From NCBI GenBank assembly GCA_903909295.1, contig CAIVVG010000213.1, positions 1-5,153 on the forward strand: a stretch of DNA of 5,153 bases, written 5' to 3'. Position numbers and translations under genes: made by a program. Below, piece after piece: positions 5,014 to 5,153 of the stretch. The number at the start of each line of letters is the position of its first letter. Within the stretch, counting starts at the first letter, position 1. The notes under the pieces are model-generated. The model was not told the origin of the DNA. It was given only the letters and a program-made list of their open reading frames with translations, and did not search any database. The DNA is from an uncultured Chlamydiae bacterium (GTDB lineage Bacteria; Chlamydiota; Chlamydiia; Chlamydiales; SM23-39).

Positions 5014-5153
5014 TCATAAATCTTCATCCATATAAGCTGCTGCGAAATGGAAAATGGCTTGGGAGTATCGTTTTAGCGCCCAGAAAGAGTGTCCGAGGCA
5101 GAGATGTGCCCGGGTCCGTGCTCTGGGGGTGAGGTTGGGGTTTTCCAAAGCGA
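5014..5153 (-). CDS. TPR-repeat protein, C-terminal fragment (5' part beyond the window); paralogue of the RING/TPR protein
   Basis: Reading the minus strand from 5151, a frame is open for 45 codons and ends at TGA (5016-5014). The peptide contains NPNLTPRARTRAHLCLGHSF and then WALKRYSQAIFHFAAAYM, a helix-turn-helix unit with the TPR pattern (small residue, LG, aromatic, Y-x-x-A, A). Lined up without gaps against residues 314-357 of the RING protein, about 14 of 44 positions are identical (PN, AH, LG, F, L, Y, A, H, A and D among them). The other two minus-strand frames stop earlier or give non-protein-like sequence. The gene ends 94 bases before the RING gene's ATG in the same direction. Its end (YMDEDL) has no CaaX motif. 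Whether it also begins with a RING cannot be seen. Confidence 0.82.
   Translation of the reverse strand, partial: ALENPNLTPRARTRAHLCLGHSFWALKRYSQAIFHFAAAYMDEDL

Noticed and set aside
1..5153. CRISPR arrays, tRNA or rRNA genes
   Set aside because: No regularly spaced direct repeats and no cloverleaf or rRNA-like stretches were seen on either strand.

Overview
The window most likely comes from an environmental (amoeba-associated) chlamydia or a similar intracellular bacterium. Two arguments support this. First, two tandem CNNM/CorC-type CBS-domain membrane proteins next to a NifS-type cysteine desulfurase recall the CT256-CT257-CT258 neighbourhood of Chlamydia trachomatis; this is from memory and was not searched. 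Second, the right third encodes a eukaryotic-type RING-finger/TPR protein, a kind of architecture typical of effector repertoires in protist-infecting bacteria. Base composition looks balanced, richer in G+C than pathogenic Chlamydia. The genus cannot be fixed from the sequence.

Layout: (1) 2-2289, plus strand: two CNNM/CorC-like genes joined by a 4-base ATGA overlap; the first is cut by the left window edge. (2) 2290-2405: a short AT-rich gap between convergent genes, filled almost entirely by a roughly 105-bp element with near-perfect 20-bp terminal inverted repeats. (3) 2406-3518, minus strand: a complete NifS/IscS-family cysteine desulfurase. (4) 3519-3764: no convincing gene, but a 221-bp inverted-repeat element with several internal hairpins. 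One end of it touches the desulfurase start codon, and a strong extended -10 promoter on the minus strand lies just beyond its other end. (5) 3765-4919, minus strand: a 384-residue protein with an N-terminal C3HC4 RING finger, about six TPR-like repeats and a C-terminal CVVS tetrapeptide that fits a eukaryotic CaaX prenylation box. (6) 4920-5013: a leader region with a ribosome-binding site and a perfect 6+6 dyad. (7) 5014-5153, minus strand: the last 45 codons of another TPR protein, similar to the final repeat of the RING protein, so the locus is a tandem family.

How it fits together: the left half looks like conserved housekeeping, namely divalent-cation/CBS membrane proteins and sulfur mobilisation for Fe-S clusters and thiolation. 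The right half looks like an accessory effector locus set against it, with repeat elements at both ends of the desulfurase gene. The most notable candidate is a predicted bacterial ubiquitin E3 ligase that host prenyltransferases might anchor to host membranes. The RING spacing and the CaaX tail are visible in the sequence; ligase activity, secretion and lipidation are inference.
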